The notes under the pieces were generated by a model. That model was given only the letters and a program-made list of their open reading frames with translations, ran no database searches and was not told the DNA's origin. This document shows, piece by piece, positions 17,021-26,240 of a DNA stretch of 64,000 nucleotides. A program made the translations under genes and the position numbers. The DNA comes from Lachnospiraceae bacterium (GTDB lineage Bacteria > Bacillota > Clostridia > Lachnospirales > Lachnospiraceae). The DNA lies in contig SVEH01000019.1 in assembly GCA_015057455.1 (NCBI GenBank), positions 1 through 64,000 of the forward strand. The letters are read 5' to 3'. Positions within the stretch are counted from its first letter, which is position 1. Each line of letters opens with the position of its first letter.

Positions 17021-17428
17021 TTAGTTCTTTTTATCCTCAGACTTTTTCTCTTTAGAGTCATCTTTTTTATCATCTTTAGAATCTTCCTTTGATTCTTCTT
17101 TCTTGTCTTCTTTTGACTCTTCTTTATCTTGTTCTTCTGTTTCAACCTCTGTTGTATCAACTTCTGCGTCTGCAACTGCTTCCTCTTCTTGTGTAGAAGC
17201 ACTTTCAACCTTACTCATCGCTTCTACCATAGCAGTTAAATCTATTTTTTGAATAGTATCATACTTAATATAATCATCAAAAATCTGATATGACATAACT
17301 GCAAGCATTGCTATTATAATTAATGCTACAGATATTCCTACTATAACATCCTTTATCTTTCTCTTAAGTTCATTCTTCTTTCTATTGTACTTTTCTTGCT
17401 TACGTCTCTCTACTTTTGCGTTACTCAT
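17021..17428 (-). CDS. Small single-pass membrane protein with acidic/lysine-rich tail (135 aa)
   Basis: A basic N-terminus (residues 5-27, rich in K and R) precedes one transmembrane helix (about 28-47, VIVGISVALIIIAMLAVMSY). A short helical region and a low-complexity tail of E, D, K and S (about 75-135, KEESKEDKK-type repeats) follow. By the positive-inside rule the tail would be outside the cell. No family is recognised; the topology resembles division- or wall-associated bitopic proteins. Single gene with own terminator, just upstream of rplM on the same strand. Confidence 0.75.
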   Translation of the reverse strand: MSNAKVERRKQEKYNRKKNELKRKIKDVIVGISVALIIIAMLAVMSYQIFDDYIKYDTIQKIDLTAMVEAMSKVESASTQEEEAVADAEVDTTEVETEEQDKEESKEDKKEESKEDSKDDKKDDSKEKKSEDKKN

Positions 17429-17600
17429 ATGTTAAATCCCTTCCTGCTCTTAAAATATAGTTCTATATATTATCAATGTTTCGTTATCTAATAATATATA
17501 TCAACATCATACATTTTACTATATTTTTCTTTTTGTATCAACCTTTTTTTCCAAATATTTGAAATTCATATCTATTCGTATTATATTTTGTTTTATAATC

Positions 17601-19073
17601 CTATTCTTCTTTCACTTCAAGCTCACCATCTTCTTCAGGTTTTGCATCCTCTTTAATTTCAGAGTTCTCTCCTTCTGAGTCAGCATCTCCTTCTCCTAAT
17701 CCCGAGTTTCCTCCTTCAGAATTAACATCGCCTTCCTCAGCTTCAGAACTCTCTTCTCCTTCGATTTCAGAACTCTCTTCTCCTTCAGTTTCAGAATTCT
17801 CTTCTCTTTCGGTTTCAGAATCGCCTTCAGATTTCTCAATAGAATTATATGTAACCTTTTCTTCTATATATTTCTTTTCCACAGGATTCCATGCCTTGTA
17901 ATATATAGTATATTCTCCTACCATATCAAACAATAGCATTTCTCCTTCAAATTTACTATAATCATCCATTCCTGGACCTTTTAGTCTTATCTCTAATGTA
18001 TCAGAAACATCTTCATCTGCCCCATTATACACTTTTATATTTGTTTTTATATCCAACTCTGACATATATTCTACGTCACAAGATTCTTTTATTCCTTCAA
18101 ATCTTATCTCATATCCTTCATCTATAATATTATCTTCTTTTTCATCATCTTTATCGACTCCATCTGTATCAGGTTTTGGTGTCGGAGTTGGCTTTGGCGT
18201 TGATGTTGGTTTTTTCGCCTTTGTATTATATTTTACAGTAACTTTCTTACTCAATCCTGTTACAGCATCTGTCACATTATACACTATTGTATATGTTCCT
18301 GCTTTTGTAAGTGTCATTGTTGACGCCTTTGTACTTGCATATTTAGCTTGTCCTGGCTTTTTAACAGTCACTTTTATTTTAGAAGTAAGATTTCTTCCCC
18401 ATTGTGTCTTGGCACTTACTCCTTTTAATACTTTAACTTTTGTTCCTTGTTCTACTGTCTTTGTACTGGTAGTTACTCCTGAATAACTTATTTTATTATA
18501 TGGGTTACTCTTATTCGGGTCTGTTGGGTCCCACCCCATTTTTTGTTTTGTAGAAACTTTCTTTACATATGGTCTCCCCAATGGGTCATTCTTACTTGTT
18601 CCATTAAATATAATTACTTTTGTCTTTAACGGACAATTATCATATATCCACTTTGCAGATTCTACATTTAATCTTACACAACCATGAGAGCAAGTTGTTC
18701 CCAATTTATTATATTCTTTATAGGATAATGTATTACTTTTTCCATTTTGATAATACCATACTGAATGGAATAAAATACTTCCTGTAATTCTCGTACAGTA
18801 TTGACCATAAACAGGTCCTACTAAAGTTCTCCATCTATATTTTGCTGGTGTATAAAAAGTTCCTGTTGGTGTTGCATTTCCACAAGAAACTAAAAATGCC
18901 TTATATGGTTTATTAGTCTTAGTCAAATACACTGTAGCAACATTGGTTCTTTTATTAACTTTTATATAGTATTTGCTTGCAGCTTCAACATCTTCAACCT
19001 TTACCATACACAAACACATAACAAATACAACCAACGCAATGCTCATTTTAAACGCATATCTCTTCTTCGTCAT
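17601..19073 (-). CDS. Secreted L,D-transpeptidase (YkuD) with Ig-like and acidic C-terminal regions (490 aa)
   Basis: Signal peptide or anchor at 9-31. The YkuD domain spans about 33-155 with the catalytic motif TTCSHGCVRLN (Cys132) and the upstream ILFHSVW histidine; it forms 3-3 peptidoglycan crosslinks or attaches wall ligands. Two Ig-like beta domains follow (about 200-280, ending TYTIVYNVTDAVTGLSKKV, and about 325-405), separated by a proline/threonine linker TPKPTPTPKP. The last ~80 residues are imperfect repeats of SETEGEESSE type, strongly acidic. GAGAGGAG precedes the ATG. Monocistronic. The Ig regions probably hold the enzyme in the wall; the acidic tail is unusual and may bind cations or basic polymers. 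Confidence 0.9.
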   Translation of the reverse strand: MTKKRYAFKMSIALVVFVMCLCMVKVEDVEAASKYYIKVNKRTNVATVYLTKTNKPYKAFLVSCGNATPTGTFYTPAKYRWRTLVGPVYGQYCTRITGSILFHSVWYYQNGKSNTLSYKEYNKLGTTCSHGCVRLNVESAKWIYDNCPLKTKVIIFNGTSKNDPLGRPYVKKVSTKQKMGWDPTDPNKSNPYNKISYSGVTTSTKTVEQGTKVKVLKGVSAKTQWGRNLTSKIKVTVKKPGQAKYASTKASTMTLTKAGTYTIVYNVTDAVTGLSKKVTVKYNTKAKKPTSTPKPTPTPKPDTDGVDKDDEKEDNIIDEGYEIRFEGIKESCDVEYMSELDIKTNIKVYNGADEDVSDTLEIRLKGPGMDDYSKFEGEMLLFDMVGEYTIYYKAWNPVEKKYIEEKVTYNSIEKSEGDSETEREENSETEGEESSEIEGEESSEAEEGDVNSEGGNSGLGEGDADSEGENSEIKEDAKPEEDGELEVKEE

Positions 19074-19276
19074 AACTAGCTCTCCTCTCTAACCCTAAAT
19101 AATACGAAAACACATTTTACATATCGGACAACCGCTAGCTTTTCCATAGAACCATATGACCTATTTTCATGCATTTTATTTCTTTCTTGCCTTTTCATCT
19201 TTCTTTACGAACTTAGAAGCCACATAAACAATATATGTCCAATAGCAAATAAGCTATAATTTGTCGAGCTCTTTTT
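19074..19276. other. Intergenic spacer before structured repeat elements
   Basis: No gene seen. AT-rich sequence leading into the first structured element. The whole gap 19074-19937 contains only the repeat elements listed separately. Confidence 0.5.
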
Positions 19277-19503
19277 AATTTGAGCTATCGCTCAAATTAG
19301 GAAATAATAGGCTCCGCGTAAGTGTAGCCTATTATTCTAGGTTCAAAAATAGAGACGATATAGATATTTTTTCTCACGCTCTCGCTCCATTGCGTTGCCT
19401 AGGAGTACTAAACTCACTGTTCGCTAATGTCGTAAACATTAGCTCCAGTTCATTAAGTGCTCAGGCACGCAAATCCCGAAAAAACATCTATATCGTCTCT
19501 ATT
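19277..19503 (+). repeat. Structured intergenic element, copy 1
   Basis: Three parts in order. First, a palindrome AATTTGAGC-4 nt-GCTCAAATT (19277-19298). Second, a hairpin AATAATAGGCT-12 nt-AGCCTATTATT (19303-19336) containing TAGGCTCCGCGTAAGTG. Third, a 156-nt long-stem element (19348-19503) closed by AATAGAGACGATATAGAT and its perfect inverted copy, plus 7 further pairs. The enclosed core shares CTCAC, CCTA, AGTACTAA, TTAAGTGC and CTCAGGCAC with copies 2 and 3, although the closing helix has a different sequence. Orientation is given as palindrome to stem. Confidence 0.8.
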
Positions 19504-19585
19504 TTCTTATTTCTCTTATAGTTTTACGGTCCTATTGATATCTTTTACTTTATTGGAACGTATTTCTCCTTAAATTTCAAGTATA

Positions 19586-19841
19586 ATAATTACATCTAAA
19601 TCTCAGTATACAGCAAATAATAAAGGGGCTCGAATGTATATGTTTAAGGGTGTCTGAGCCCCTCGGCACTTAGTGATTTCAAGCATCAGCGCCGAAAGAA
19701 CTTAGTGTCCGCTAGGCGCGAAGTCAAGTGAGAACGTCCATTAAACATATATATTCGAACCCGTATTATTGCGTCACTAGAACTGTAAACTAAAACTCGT
19801 GCGGAGCCTATTGATCCCCAATTTGAGCGATAGCTCAAATT
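19586..19841 (-). repeat. Structured intergenic element, copy 2
   Basis: Inverted relative to copy 1 and facing it. From the right: palindrome (19820-19841), linker with AATAGGCTCCGC, then a long-stem element (19625-19762) closed by ~25 bp, GGGTTCGAATATATATG with near-perfect complement. The core has CTCACTTGACTTC, CCTAG, ACTAAGTTCTTTCGGCG, CACTAAGTGCCGAG and CTCAGACAC. Very similar to copy 3 at 56805-57061 over its whole length, including a flank with CAGTATACAGC. Confidence 0.85.
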
Positions 19842-19867
19842 ATAAAGAATCTTAAATACCACAACCA

Positions 19868-19892
19868 TGCCCCTGTCGGAACGACAGGGGCA
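19868..19892. repeat. GC-rich REP-like hairpin, copy 1
   Basis: TGCCCCTGTCG-3 nt-CGACAGGGGCA, preceded by AAAGAATCTTAA and followed by AACCTACAAATTA-n-AGTTTATT. The same unit recurs at 26165-26200 and, more loosely, at 26903-26929, each just after the stop codon of a minus-strand gene (here deoD). There is no good U-run, so a repeat with possible terminator or RNA-end-protecting role is favoured. Confidence 0.8.
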
Positions 19893-19937
19893 CAAGAAAC
19901 CTACAAATTAGAGTTTATTTAATTTATATAAAAAACC

Positions 19938-20648
19938 TTATGCTATTTCTAATGCTACTTCCATCATGTCATTAAAGCTAACTTGTCTTTCCTCTGCTGG
20001 TAAAGACTCACCAGTTAAGATATGATCAGATACTGTAAGTATACATAATGCTTTCTTTCCTGCTCTTGCTGCATTCATATATAATGCTGCTGCTTCCATC
20101 TCTATACATGCAACACCCATCTTCATCCAAGCTGGTGTAGCTGTTTTGGCATCATCATTGTAGAATGTATCTGAAGATAATACATTACCTACAAAGTAAT
20201 TAACACCTTTATTCTCTGCTGCATCTACTGCTTTTCTTAATAAGTCATAGCTTGCGATTGGTGCAAATGTTCCTGGTAACTCATATTGAGCTGCATAGTT
20301 TGAGTTCGTTGAAGCTCCCATAGCTATAACTAAATCTCTAACTTTTAAATCTTCATTTATTGCTCCTGCTGATCCTATTCTAATAATATTCTCAACATCA
20401 TAGAAATTATATAATTCATATGAATATATACCTATTGATGGCATTCCCATTCCATGTCCCATTACTGAAATTTCTTTTCCTTTATATGTTCCTGTATACC
20501 CAAACATATTTCTTACTGTGTTAAATTGTTTTACATTCTCTAAGTAAGTTTCTGCAATAAATTTAGCTCTTAATGGATCTCCTGGCATAAGAACTGTTTT
20601 TGCTATATCTCCTTTTTTTGCTGCGTTATGTGCTGTTGGTGTACTCAT
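19938..20648 (-). CDS. deoD: Purine-nucleoside phosphorylase, DeoD type
   Basis: 236 aa, the hexameric DeoD form: [59 protein letters not shown], then [13 protein letters not shown] and the catalytic region [11 protein letters not shown]. It converts purine (deoxy)nucleosides and phosphate to base and (deoxy)ribose 1-phosphate. It follows deoB, whose product turns that sugar phosphate into the 5-phosphate, so the pair forms a salvage/catabolic unit. The 113-bp gap to deoB holds a 20-bp AT-rich direct duplication (TATGTATATTATATACTTT twice). Confidence 0.97.
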   Translation of the reverse strand: MSTPTAHNAAKKGDIAKTVLMPGDPLRAKFIAETYLENVKQFNTVRNMFGYTGTYKGKEISVMGHGMGMPSIGIYSYELYNFYDVENIIRIGSAGAINEDLKVRDLVIAMGASTNSNYAAQYELPGTFAPIASYDLLRKAVDAAENKGVNYFVGNVLSSDTFYNDDAKTATPAWMKMGVACIEMEAAALYMNAARAGKKALCILTVSDHILTGESLPAEERQVSFNDMMEVALEIA

Positions 20649-20761
20649 AATCTTTATCCTCCTAAATTCTCTAAATATTATATTTCTTATATTCTCTCTT
20701 TTAATCTAAATGTATATTATATACTTTATGTATATTATATACTTTCACCTTAATTTTTACG

Positions 20762-21928
20762 TTACTTAGTAATTTCATCTAACATTGAAGTTCCTTCTAT
20801 CTCGTCACCTTTTATATTAAAGTAATCTAATATAGTCATTGCTATATCTGCAAATGTCTTTCTTGTTCCAAGGTTCACACCCGCTTTTATATTCTTTCCA
20901 TACATTACAAGCGGAGTATACTCCCTTGAATGATCTGTAGATGGTGTAATTGGATCACATCCATGATCAGCTGTAATCATAAGAATATCATCATCCTTAA
21001 GCATAGCTAAAATCTCTGGTATTCTCTCATCAAATGCTGTAAGTGCTTTTGCATAGCCTTCAACATCATTACGATGTCCATAAAGCATATCGTAATCTAC
21101 TAGGTTAACAAAACATAATCCTTCAAAATCTTCTTTTGAATAATCAAGCATTTTGTCAACGCCATCCATGTTATTCTGAGTTCTAACCATATCTGATATA
21201 CCTTTTCCTGCAAATATATCATTAATCTTACCTACTGCCTTTACTGCCAAACCATTGTTGATTAATATATCAAGCATAGTTGTCTTAGGTGGTTCCAATG
21301 AATAGTCATGTCTATTAGTTGTTCTCTTATATGGATATTCACCTTCAAATGGACGAGCAATAATTCTTCCTACTCCCCATTCACCTACACATAATTCTCT
21401 TGCTATATCACAGTATCTATATAATTCATCAATTGGAACTATATCCTCGTGAGCTGCAATTTGAAGAACTGAGTCAGCTGAAGTATACACAATAAGTGCT
21501 CCTGTCTCAACATGCTCTCTACCATAATCCTTTATTACCTCTGTTCCTGAATATGGCTTATTACAGATAATTCTTCTTCCTGTTGCCTCTGATAGTTTAT
21601 CTAATAATTCTTTAGGAAAACCATCCGGGAATGTTGGAAGAGGTTTCTCTGATATAATACCAGATATCTCCCAATGACCTATTGTTGTGTCTTTACCTTT
21701 AGATGCTTCATGCATTCTAGCAACAGCTGCTGTTGGATTCTCTACTGCTGGTCTACAATCTACACCTTCAATATTAAATAATCCTAGCTCTGCCATGTTT
21801 GGCATATTGAAATATTCACTTGTTGACGCAGCTTTTAAAGTATTACTTCCCTCATCCATGTAATCTGCTGCATCTGGCATTTCACCAATTCCTACACTGT
21901 CTAGTACAATTAAAAATGCTCTTTTCAC
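20762..21928 (-). CDS. deoB: Phosphopentomutase
   Basis: Alkaline-phosphatase superfamily enzyme interconverting (deoxy)ribose 1- and 5-phosphate with two Mn2+. Conserved parts: KRAFLIVLDSVGIGEMPDA, the phosphorylated-threonine region GKDTTIGHWE, RRIICNKPYSGTEVI, YTSADSVLQIAAHE, TMLDIL, FVNLVDYDMLYGHRND and ITADHGCDP. Start chosen as the GTG at 21928 (VKRAFLIV, matching the usual DeoB start), which has AAAGGAGG 8 nt upstream. An in-frame ATG 39 bp earlier would put that site inside the gene. 388 aa with this start. Confidence 0.95.
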   Translation of the reverse strand: MKRAFLIVLDSVGIGEMPDAADYMDEGSNTLKAASTSEYFNMPNMAELGLFNIEGVDCRPAVENPTAAVARMHEASKGKDTTIGHWEISGIISEKPLPTFPDGFPKELLDKLSEATGRRIICNKPYSGTEVIKDYGREHVETGALIVYTSADSVLQIAAHEDIVPIDELYRYCDIARELCVGEWGVGRIIARPFEGEYPYKRTTNRHDYSLEPPKTTMLDILINNGLAVKAVGKINDIFAGKGISDMVRTQNNMDGVDKMLDYSKEDFEGLCFVNLVDYDMLYGHRNDVEGYAKALTAFDERIPEILAMLKDDDILMITADHGCDPITPSTDHSREYTPLVMYGKNIKAGVNLGTRKTFADIAMTILDYFNIKGDEIEGTSMLDEITK

Positions 21929-22002
21929 TTGCACATCCTCCTTTAATTCTCTCGGAATGACCTTCATTCCTTTTGTTAGTTAATTACGAGTTTTCTCCAT
22001 AC

Positions 22003-23118
22003 TTACACAAGGTTTTCTGGGTTCAAACATTTTAGTTCATCCACTACGAACAAACCATCCTTTCTAACAAGTACATCATCGAAGTAAATCTCACCACCAC
22101 CATACTCAGATGTCTGGATACATACCAAATCCCAGTGTATTGCTGAATCATTTCCATTAGGTGCCTCTTCATAACAACTTCCTGGTGTAAAATGAAATGA
22201 ACCTTTGATCTTTTCATCAAATAATGTATCTTTCATAGGTGTAACAACATATGGATTAACGCCAATTGCAAATTCTCCTACATATCTTGCACCTTCATCT
22301 GTATCAAATACTTTGTTGATTCTATCAGTATCATTCGCTGTAGCATTAACTATCTTACCATTCTCAAACTCAAGCTTAATATTCTCATAAGTATATCCTT
22401 GATATACTGCTGGAGTATTATAGCTAAGTGTTCCATTGATAGAATCTTTTACTGGAGCTGTAAACACTTCTCCATCCGGGATATTCATCTCCCCTGCACA
22501 TGGAATTGCTGGAATATCTTTTATTGAAAATGTTAAATCTGTTCCTGGTCCAACAATTCTTACTTTATCTGTTTTATTCATATAATCTACTAGGCTTTCC
22601 ATTGCCTTGCCCATTTTGGAATAATCTAAATTACATACTTTAAAGTAAAATTCCTCAAATGCTTCTTTACTCATATTAGACAATTGCGCCATAGAATTAT
22701 TAGGGTATCTAAGCACAACCCATCTTGTTTGCTTTACTCTTATCTCACCATGAACTGGAGTTGAGTATAACTTCTCATACAAATTCATCTTATCTGCTGG
22801 CACATCTGACAATTCTGATACATTATCAGTTCCTCTAACTGCAACATAGCAGTCCATACTTGCCATCTCTTTACCATCAATTTCTGCCATAAGCTTCAAT
22901 TGTTCTTCACTACAATTAAGCAACACTTCTCTTAATACACTTTGATCTGTATAATGTGGAAATGGTAATCCACCAACATTATACACCTCTTTTATTATTG
23001 CTCTTGCTAAATCAGTAGTAGCACTACCTATATAATGAACATATACCTTCTCGCCTTTTTTTACTTTCATTGAATGATTAACTAAATTCTTAGCTAATAA
23101 CTTTACTCTCTCATCCAT
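22003..23118 (-). CDS. Aminopeptidase, peptidase family M29
   Basis: 371 aa. The N-terminal half carries KVKKGEKVYVHY and MDCYVAVRGTDN; the C-terminal metal site has the family residues in CAGEMNIPDGEVFTAP (Glu), RYVGEFAIGVNP (Glu) and SFHFTPGSCYEEAPNGNDSAIHWDLV (two His, Asp). It is a dimeric cytosolic exopeptidase removing N-terminal residues from peptides. The ATG at 23118 has AAAGGA 9 nt upstream and is preferred over the ATG at 23136. It lies 21 bp after a large secreted protein and 74 bp before deoB, probably in one operon. Confidence 0.93.
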   Translation of the reverse strand: MDERVKLLAKNLVNHSMKVKKGEKVYVHYIGSATTDLARAIIKEVYNVGGLPFPHYTDQSVLREVLLNCSEEQLKLMAEIDGKEMASMDCYVAVRGTDNVSELSDVPADKMNLYEKLYSTPVHGEIRVKQTRWVVLRYPNNSMAQLSNMSKEAFEEFYFKVCNLDYSKMGKAMESLVDYMNKTDKVRIVGPGTDLTFSIKDIPAIPCAGEMNIPDGEVFTAPVKDSINGTLSYNTPAVYQGYTYENIKLEFENGKIVNATANDTDRINKVFDTDEGARYVGEFAIGVNPYVVTPMKDTLFDEKIKGSFHFTPGSCYEEAPNGNDSAIHWDLVCIQTSEYGGGEIYFDDVLVRKDGLFVVDELKCLNPENLV

Positions 23119-23139
23119 ATCTATATATCCTTTCATATA

Positions 23140-25668
23140 CTACTTCACATAACTAATAAACACATTACCAACCTTACCAAATGTATCTTTTGCATTACTT
23201 CTTCCTACTTTTGTTTTGCCACCTGTATTTGGGTCATAATAAGTAATACTTGTCTGTGTATATGCAGTAATTACTACTGCACTATTACCTGACTTCATTG
23301 CAATTATTGGCTTATCTTTACTAATTGAATAATCTAATTTCTCCAATGGTGTACCTGTATAATTAATAGCTGTACCATCAATAAACTTATCTATCTTTTC
23401 CTCTATACTGCCATCCACTTTAGAAATCTCGTCTACATTTATATCTTTACCTGAATGTTTTAGAAGTATTCTAATGCATGCATTAATACTTCCACCACTA
23501 GCTCCAATCTTATCTATATCTGATACAGATGTTGTAAGTGGTGCAATACCTCTCTCCCAGATTATATTACCTTGATTGTCAAATACATTACCCATACGTT
23601 CATCTGCCTTTACTATTGCATCTGCCGCATTATCGTATCCAACTTCTAATCCATAATATGAATATACAAAGTAATACTTATCCTTCATTAAGTCCTCATA
23701 AACTCTAACTGTAGTATCACCTTTTATAATAGTATTCTCAACCTGTCTAACCTGTGGTACTTCATTCATTTGATATCCTTCTGGAATTGTCATATACCAC
23801 TCTGTTAAGGTTGCATCTGTTTCTCTATGATTAAAACTAAAATTACTATTTTTCTCTATCTGATTGTTAAATATACTTTCATCTGATGTCGCTATAAACT
23901 TACCTGAATCACCTTTTTTAACCCTTTTAAGAATCATCTTATTATCTTCAATAGTCATACTAACAACATAACTATCCTTTGGCTTGTAAGTTTTGGCAAC
24001 CTTTCCATCAATTGTTGCAATAATTACTTCACTTAATGGTACAATCTTTGTTCCATCCATCATTCCAGCTACATTTGACTTAGCTGCATAGCCATATATC
24101 ATATTGCCTTGCATCTCGCCAAGAAGTTTAATACACTTATCACCTGGTGCTTCCAATCTTGTTACTTTCTTACTTCTAAGCTTCATAACATTAATATGTG
24201 TATACTTACCATCTGATTCTTGCCAAGCAAGGAAATCCCCCTTCTTAGACAAAATCATGTTCTCTTCGTTTATACCTTTTGCAATAGTTTCAACTTTTCC
24301 TTGCTTAATATCGTAAGCATATATACTTTCCGCTAATGAAAAATAAAATACATCCTTATCACTTACATAAGCAAAGTCGTTAATTTTCTCATTTAATACT
24401 GCATATGGTATATCTACCGGAATATTAACTTGTTCTTCAATTCTATTCTGTTCTACATGATGCTTATATAATACAATTGTCATTCTTCCTTCATAGTCTC
24501 CACGATTCATATATCCATAAACCATAAAATAAGCATCACCGTTATCTTCAACATTAAGTACTTTTATATTATGCGCATCATAAACATCTCTAAAATAATC
24601 TGTTCCTTTATCTTGTTTAAATGAAAATACCTTAGCACAATCATTAAGTGGTGCATTATAATACCATAACTCTCCATTACGAACAAAATAAATCTTACTG
24701 TTATCTTCACTTGTTGTAATATCTGTACCTGCATCTTGTGTTATTCCAAGTTTAAATTCATTCTCAGCCAAACTTACTAACCCTATATCAAATACTGATT
24801 CCATACATCTTTCATAATATAACAAATACGTTCTATCTGCTGTCCATCTAATTCTATAACCTTCTTTAATTTCATATGTTTCATCTCCTGAAGGTGTCTT
24901 GGCAGTTGCATAGTACTTAATTTCCAAAACAGCTGTATTATCAGCAACCTCCCTAATTGTAACAAACAAATCACTTATTACCTTAGGTGCCAACTTACAA
25001 AAACTTATAGTATCTAAATTTGACTTAATATTAACATATGATAAATCCTTATTATCCATCTTAGATGCATCTGTTTCTAAATAAGTTCTAAGTTCTTCTG
25101 CCTTACTTTTATCTATTGTTTTACTATGAAAATCCTTAGCAAATTTTATTATTTTATCATCAACTGTATCTTCATTCTTCTTAACTCTAGCAAAATAATA
25201 AATTTTATCTCCCTTATCAGTTATTAACGCTATCTTTAAAGCATATTCCTCATTCTCATTAAGTTCTTTGCTAATCTTAACATCAAACTCTTGATATGTC
25301 TTATCCTTCTTAAATGTTCTTATTATTCCTGTGTCTATTATCTCTTCTTCGTTACCACACGCACTTACTTCGTATATAACTTTTTTAACTTCTGTCTCAT
25401 TGGCTTTAATTTTAAAACTACACTTTTGTTCCTCGTCTATAGATACGATTCCATCTCGTATGTATCTAGCCTCTATATTAGCAGTATATCCATGCATTGG
25501 ATTAATTAACTCATCACCTACTTGTACATACAATACTGGAAATGTCGCTGCTTGTGTTTCTTTTACTGTTTCTATACCATTATCCTTCTCGCTTATGTGA
25601 CCACTAAAAATATATATTGAAATAATAAAAACAATTATTGTGACTGTTATTCTATAAAATTGTTTCAT
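23140..25668 (-). CDS. Large secreted protein with propeller-like middle and degenerate C39-like C-terminus (842 aa)
   Basis: N-terminal membrane helix or signal (residues 7-23, ITVTIIVFIISIYIFSG). An N-terminal beta domain (about 35-170, PMHGY near its start) may be Ig-like. Next is an NTF2-like or helical stretch to ~290, then repeated blades with YFVRNGELWYYNAP, VFYFSLAESIYAYDIKQG, FLAWQESDGKYTHINVM (about 300-590) suggesting a beta-propeller. The last ~130 residues resemble the C39_2 fold: GGSINACIRILLKHSGK at the position of CGPA and SGNSAVVITAYTQTSITYYDPNTGG at the position of the GHxVVVxGY...DP motif. Both catalytic Cys and His appear replaced, so a binding rather than cleaving role is likely. 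AAGGTG precedes the ATG. No characterised homologue recalled. Confidence 0.75.
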   Translation of the reverse strand: MKQFYRITVTIIVFIISIYIFSGHISEKDNGIETVKETQAATFPVLYVQVGDELINPMHGYTANIEARYIRDGIVSIDEEQKCSFKIKANETEVKKVIYEVSACGNEEEIIDTGIIRTFKKDKTYQEFDVKISKELNENEEYALKIALITDKGDKIYYFARVKKNEDTVDDKIIKFAKDFHSKTIDKSKAEELRTYLETDASKMDNKDLSYVNIKSNLDTISFCKLAPKVISDLFVTIREVADNTAVLEIKYYATAKTPSGDETYEIKEGYRIRWTADRTYLLYYERCMESVFDIGLVSLAENEFKLGITQDAGTDITTSEDNSKIYFVRNGELWYYNAPLNDCAKVFSFKQDKGTDYFRDVYDAHNIKVLNVEDNGDAYFMVYGYMNRGDYEGRMTIVLYKHHVEQNRIEEQVNIPVDIPYAVLNEKINDFAYVSDKDVFYFSLAESIYAYDIKQGKVETIAKGINEENMILSKKGDFLAWQESDGKYTHINVMKLRSKKVTRLEAPGDKCIKLLGEMQGNMIYGYAAKSNVAGMMDGTKIVPLSEVIIATIDGKVAKTYKPKDSYVVSMTIEDNKMILKRVKKGDSGKFIATSDESIFNNQIEKNSNFSFNHRETDATLTEWYMTIPEGYQMNEVPQVRQVENTIIKGDTTVRVYEDLMKDKYYFVYSYYGLEVGYDNAADAIVKADERMGNVFDNQGNIIWERGIAPLTTSVSDIDKIGASGGSINACIRILLKHSGKDINVDEISKVDGSIEEKIDKFIDGTAINYTGTPLEKLDYSISKDKPIIAMKSGNSAVVITAYTQTSITYYDPNTGGKTKVGRSNAKDTFGKVGNVFISYVK

Positions 25669-25822
25669 ATATCATTCACCTTCATCTAATTTTCTACCCA
25701 CTAACACAAGATAAATTTTAGCATATTAATTTTTTTTTTACAATGACTAGTTCTTAATTTAAAATTTAATTCATATATTATTCATAAACAGCGTTTTCCC
25801 CTAATATAAATGGAGGATTAAT

Positions 25823-26122
25823 ATGAATAATAACTTTACAATGACAAATGATTACATACTATTTTTATTACCTGTAGATGCTCGTACAATTAAGGAAATA
25901 ATAAATGAAAAATTAGATATGTTAGAATATCAAGACAGTTATATCTACCATGAATATCCGGATAAAAATGAATTATTAAGAACTCTTGAAGAAATATATT
26001 CTTCTCCAATTTTCCCAACTTCACACGCTTCTCTAAGAGACCTTGCTCATACTATGTTAGTTTACGAAATATTAGATCGAAGAAACCGTTATTTTAATAT
26101 TATTTCAAATTTTGAAGAATAG
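25823..26122 (+). CDS. Uncharacterised small protein (99 aa)
   Basis: Starts MNNNFTMTNDYILFLLPVDA behind a clear TGGAGGA ribosome binding site with 7-nt spacing. Mixed alpha/beta composition, acidic, with a helical C-terminal half (LRDLAHTMLVYEILDRRNRY). No signal peptide, no cysteine, no known motif. Single plus-strand gene between two minus-strand transcription units and next to a REP-like hairpin. Function unknown. Confidence 0.7.
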   Translation: MNNNFTMTNDYILFLLPVDARTIKEIINEKLDMLEYQDSYIYHEYPDKNELLRTLEEIYSSPIFPTSHASLRDLAHTMLVYEILDRRNRYFNIISNFEE

Positions 26123-26164
26123 TGATACTATTATAATTCTAAAGAATCTTATAGAATCCCCAAA

Positions 26165-26200
26165 CTAGGCCCCTGTCGGAATGAACCGACAGGGGCCTAG
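26165..26200. repeat. GC-rich REP-like hairpin, copy 2
   Basis: CTAGGCCCCTGTCGG-6 nt-CCGACAGGGGCCTAG, a perfect 15-bp stem. The flanks AAAGAATCTTATA and AACCTACAAATTATAGTTTATT match copy 1. It lies between converging small genes and could terminate both, although no long U-run follows. Confidence 0.85.
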
Positions 26201-26240
26201 CAACCTACAAATTATAGTTTATTAATTGTTGGCGTATTAT

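Noticed and set aside
16963..17208. 81-codon lysine-rich frame on the minus strand
   Set aside because: It is an alternate frame of the acidic/lysine-rich tail of the gene at 17021-17428 and runs through that gene's terminator.
19686..19895. 69-codon minus-strand frame inside the structured element
   Set aside because: Covers hairpins and palindromes of a dispersed repeat; no ribosome binding site or protein-like composition.
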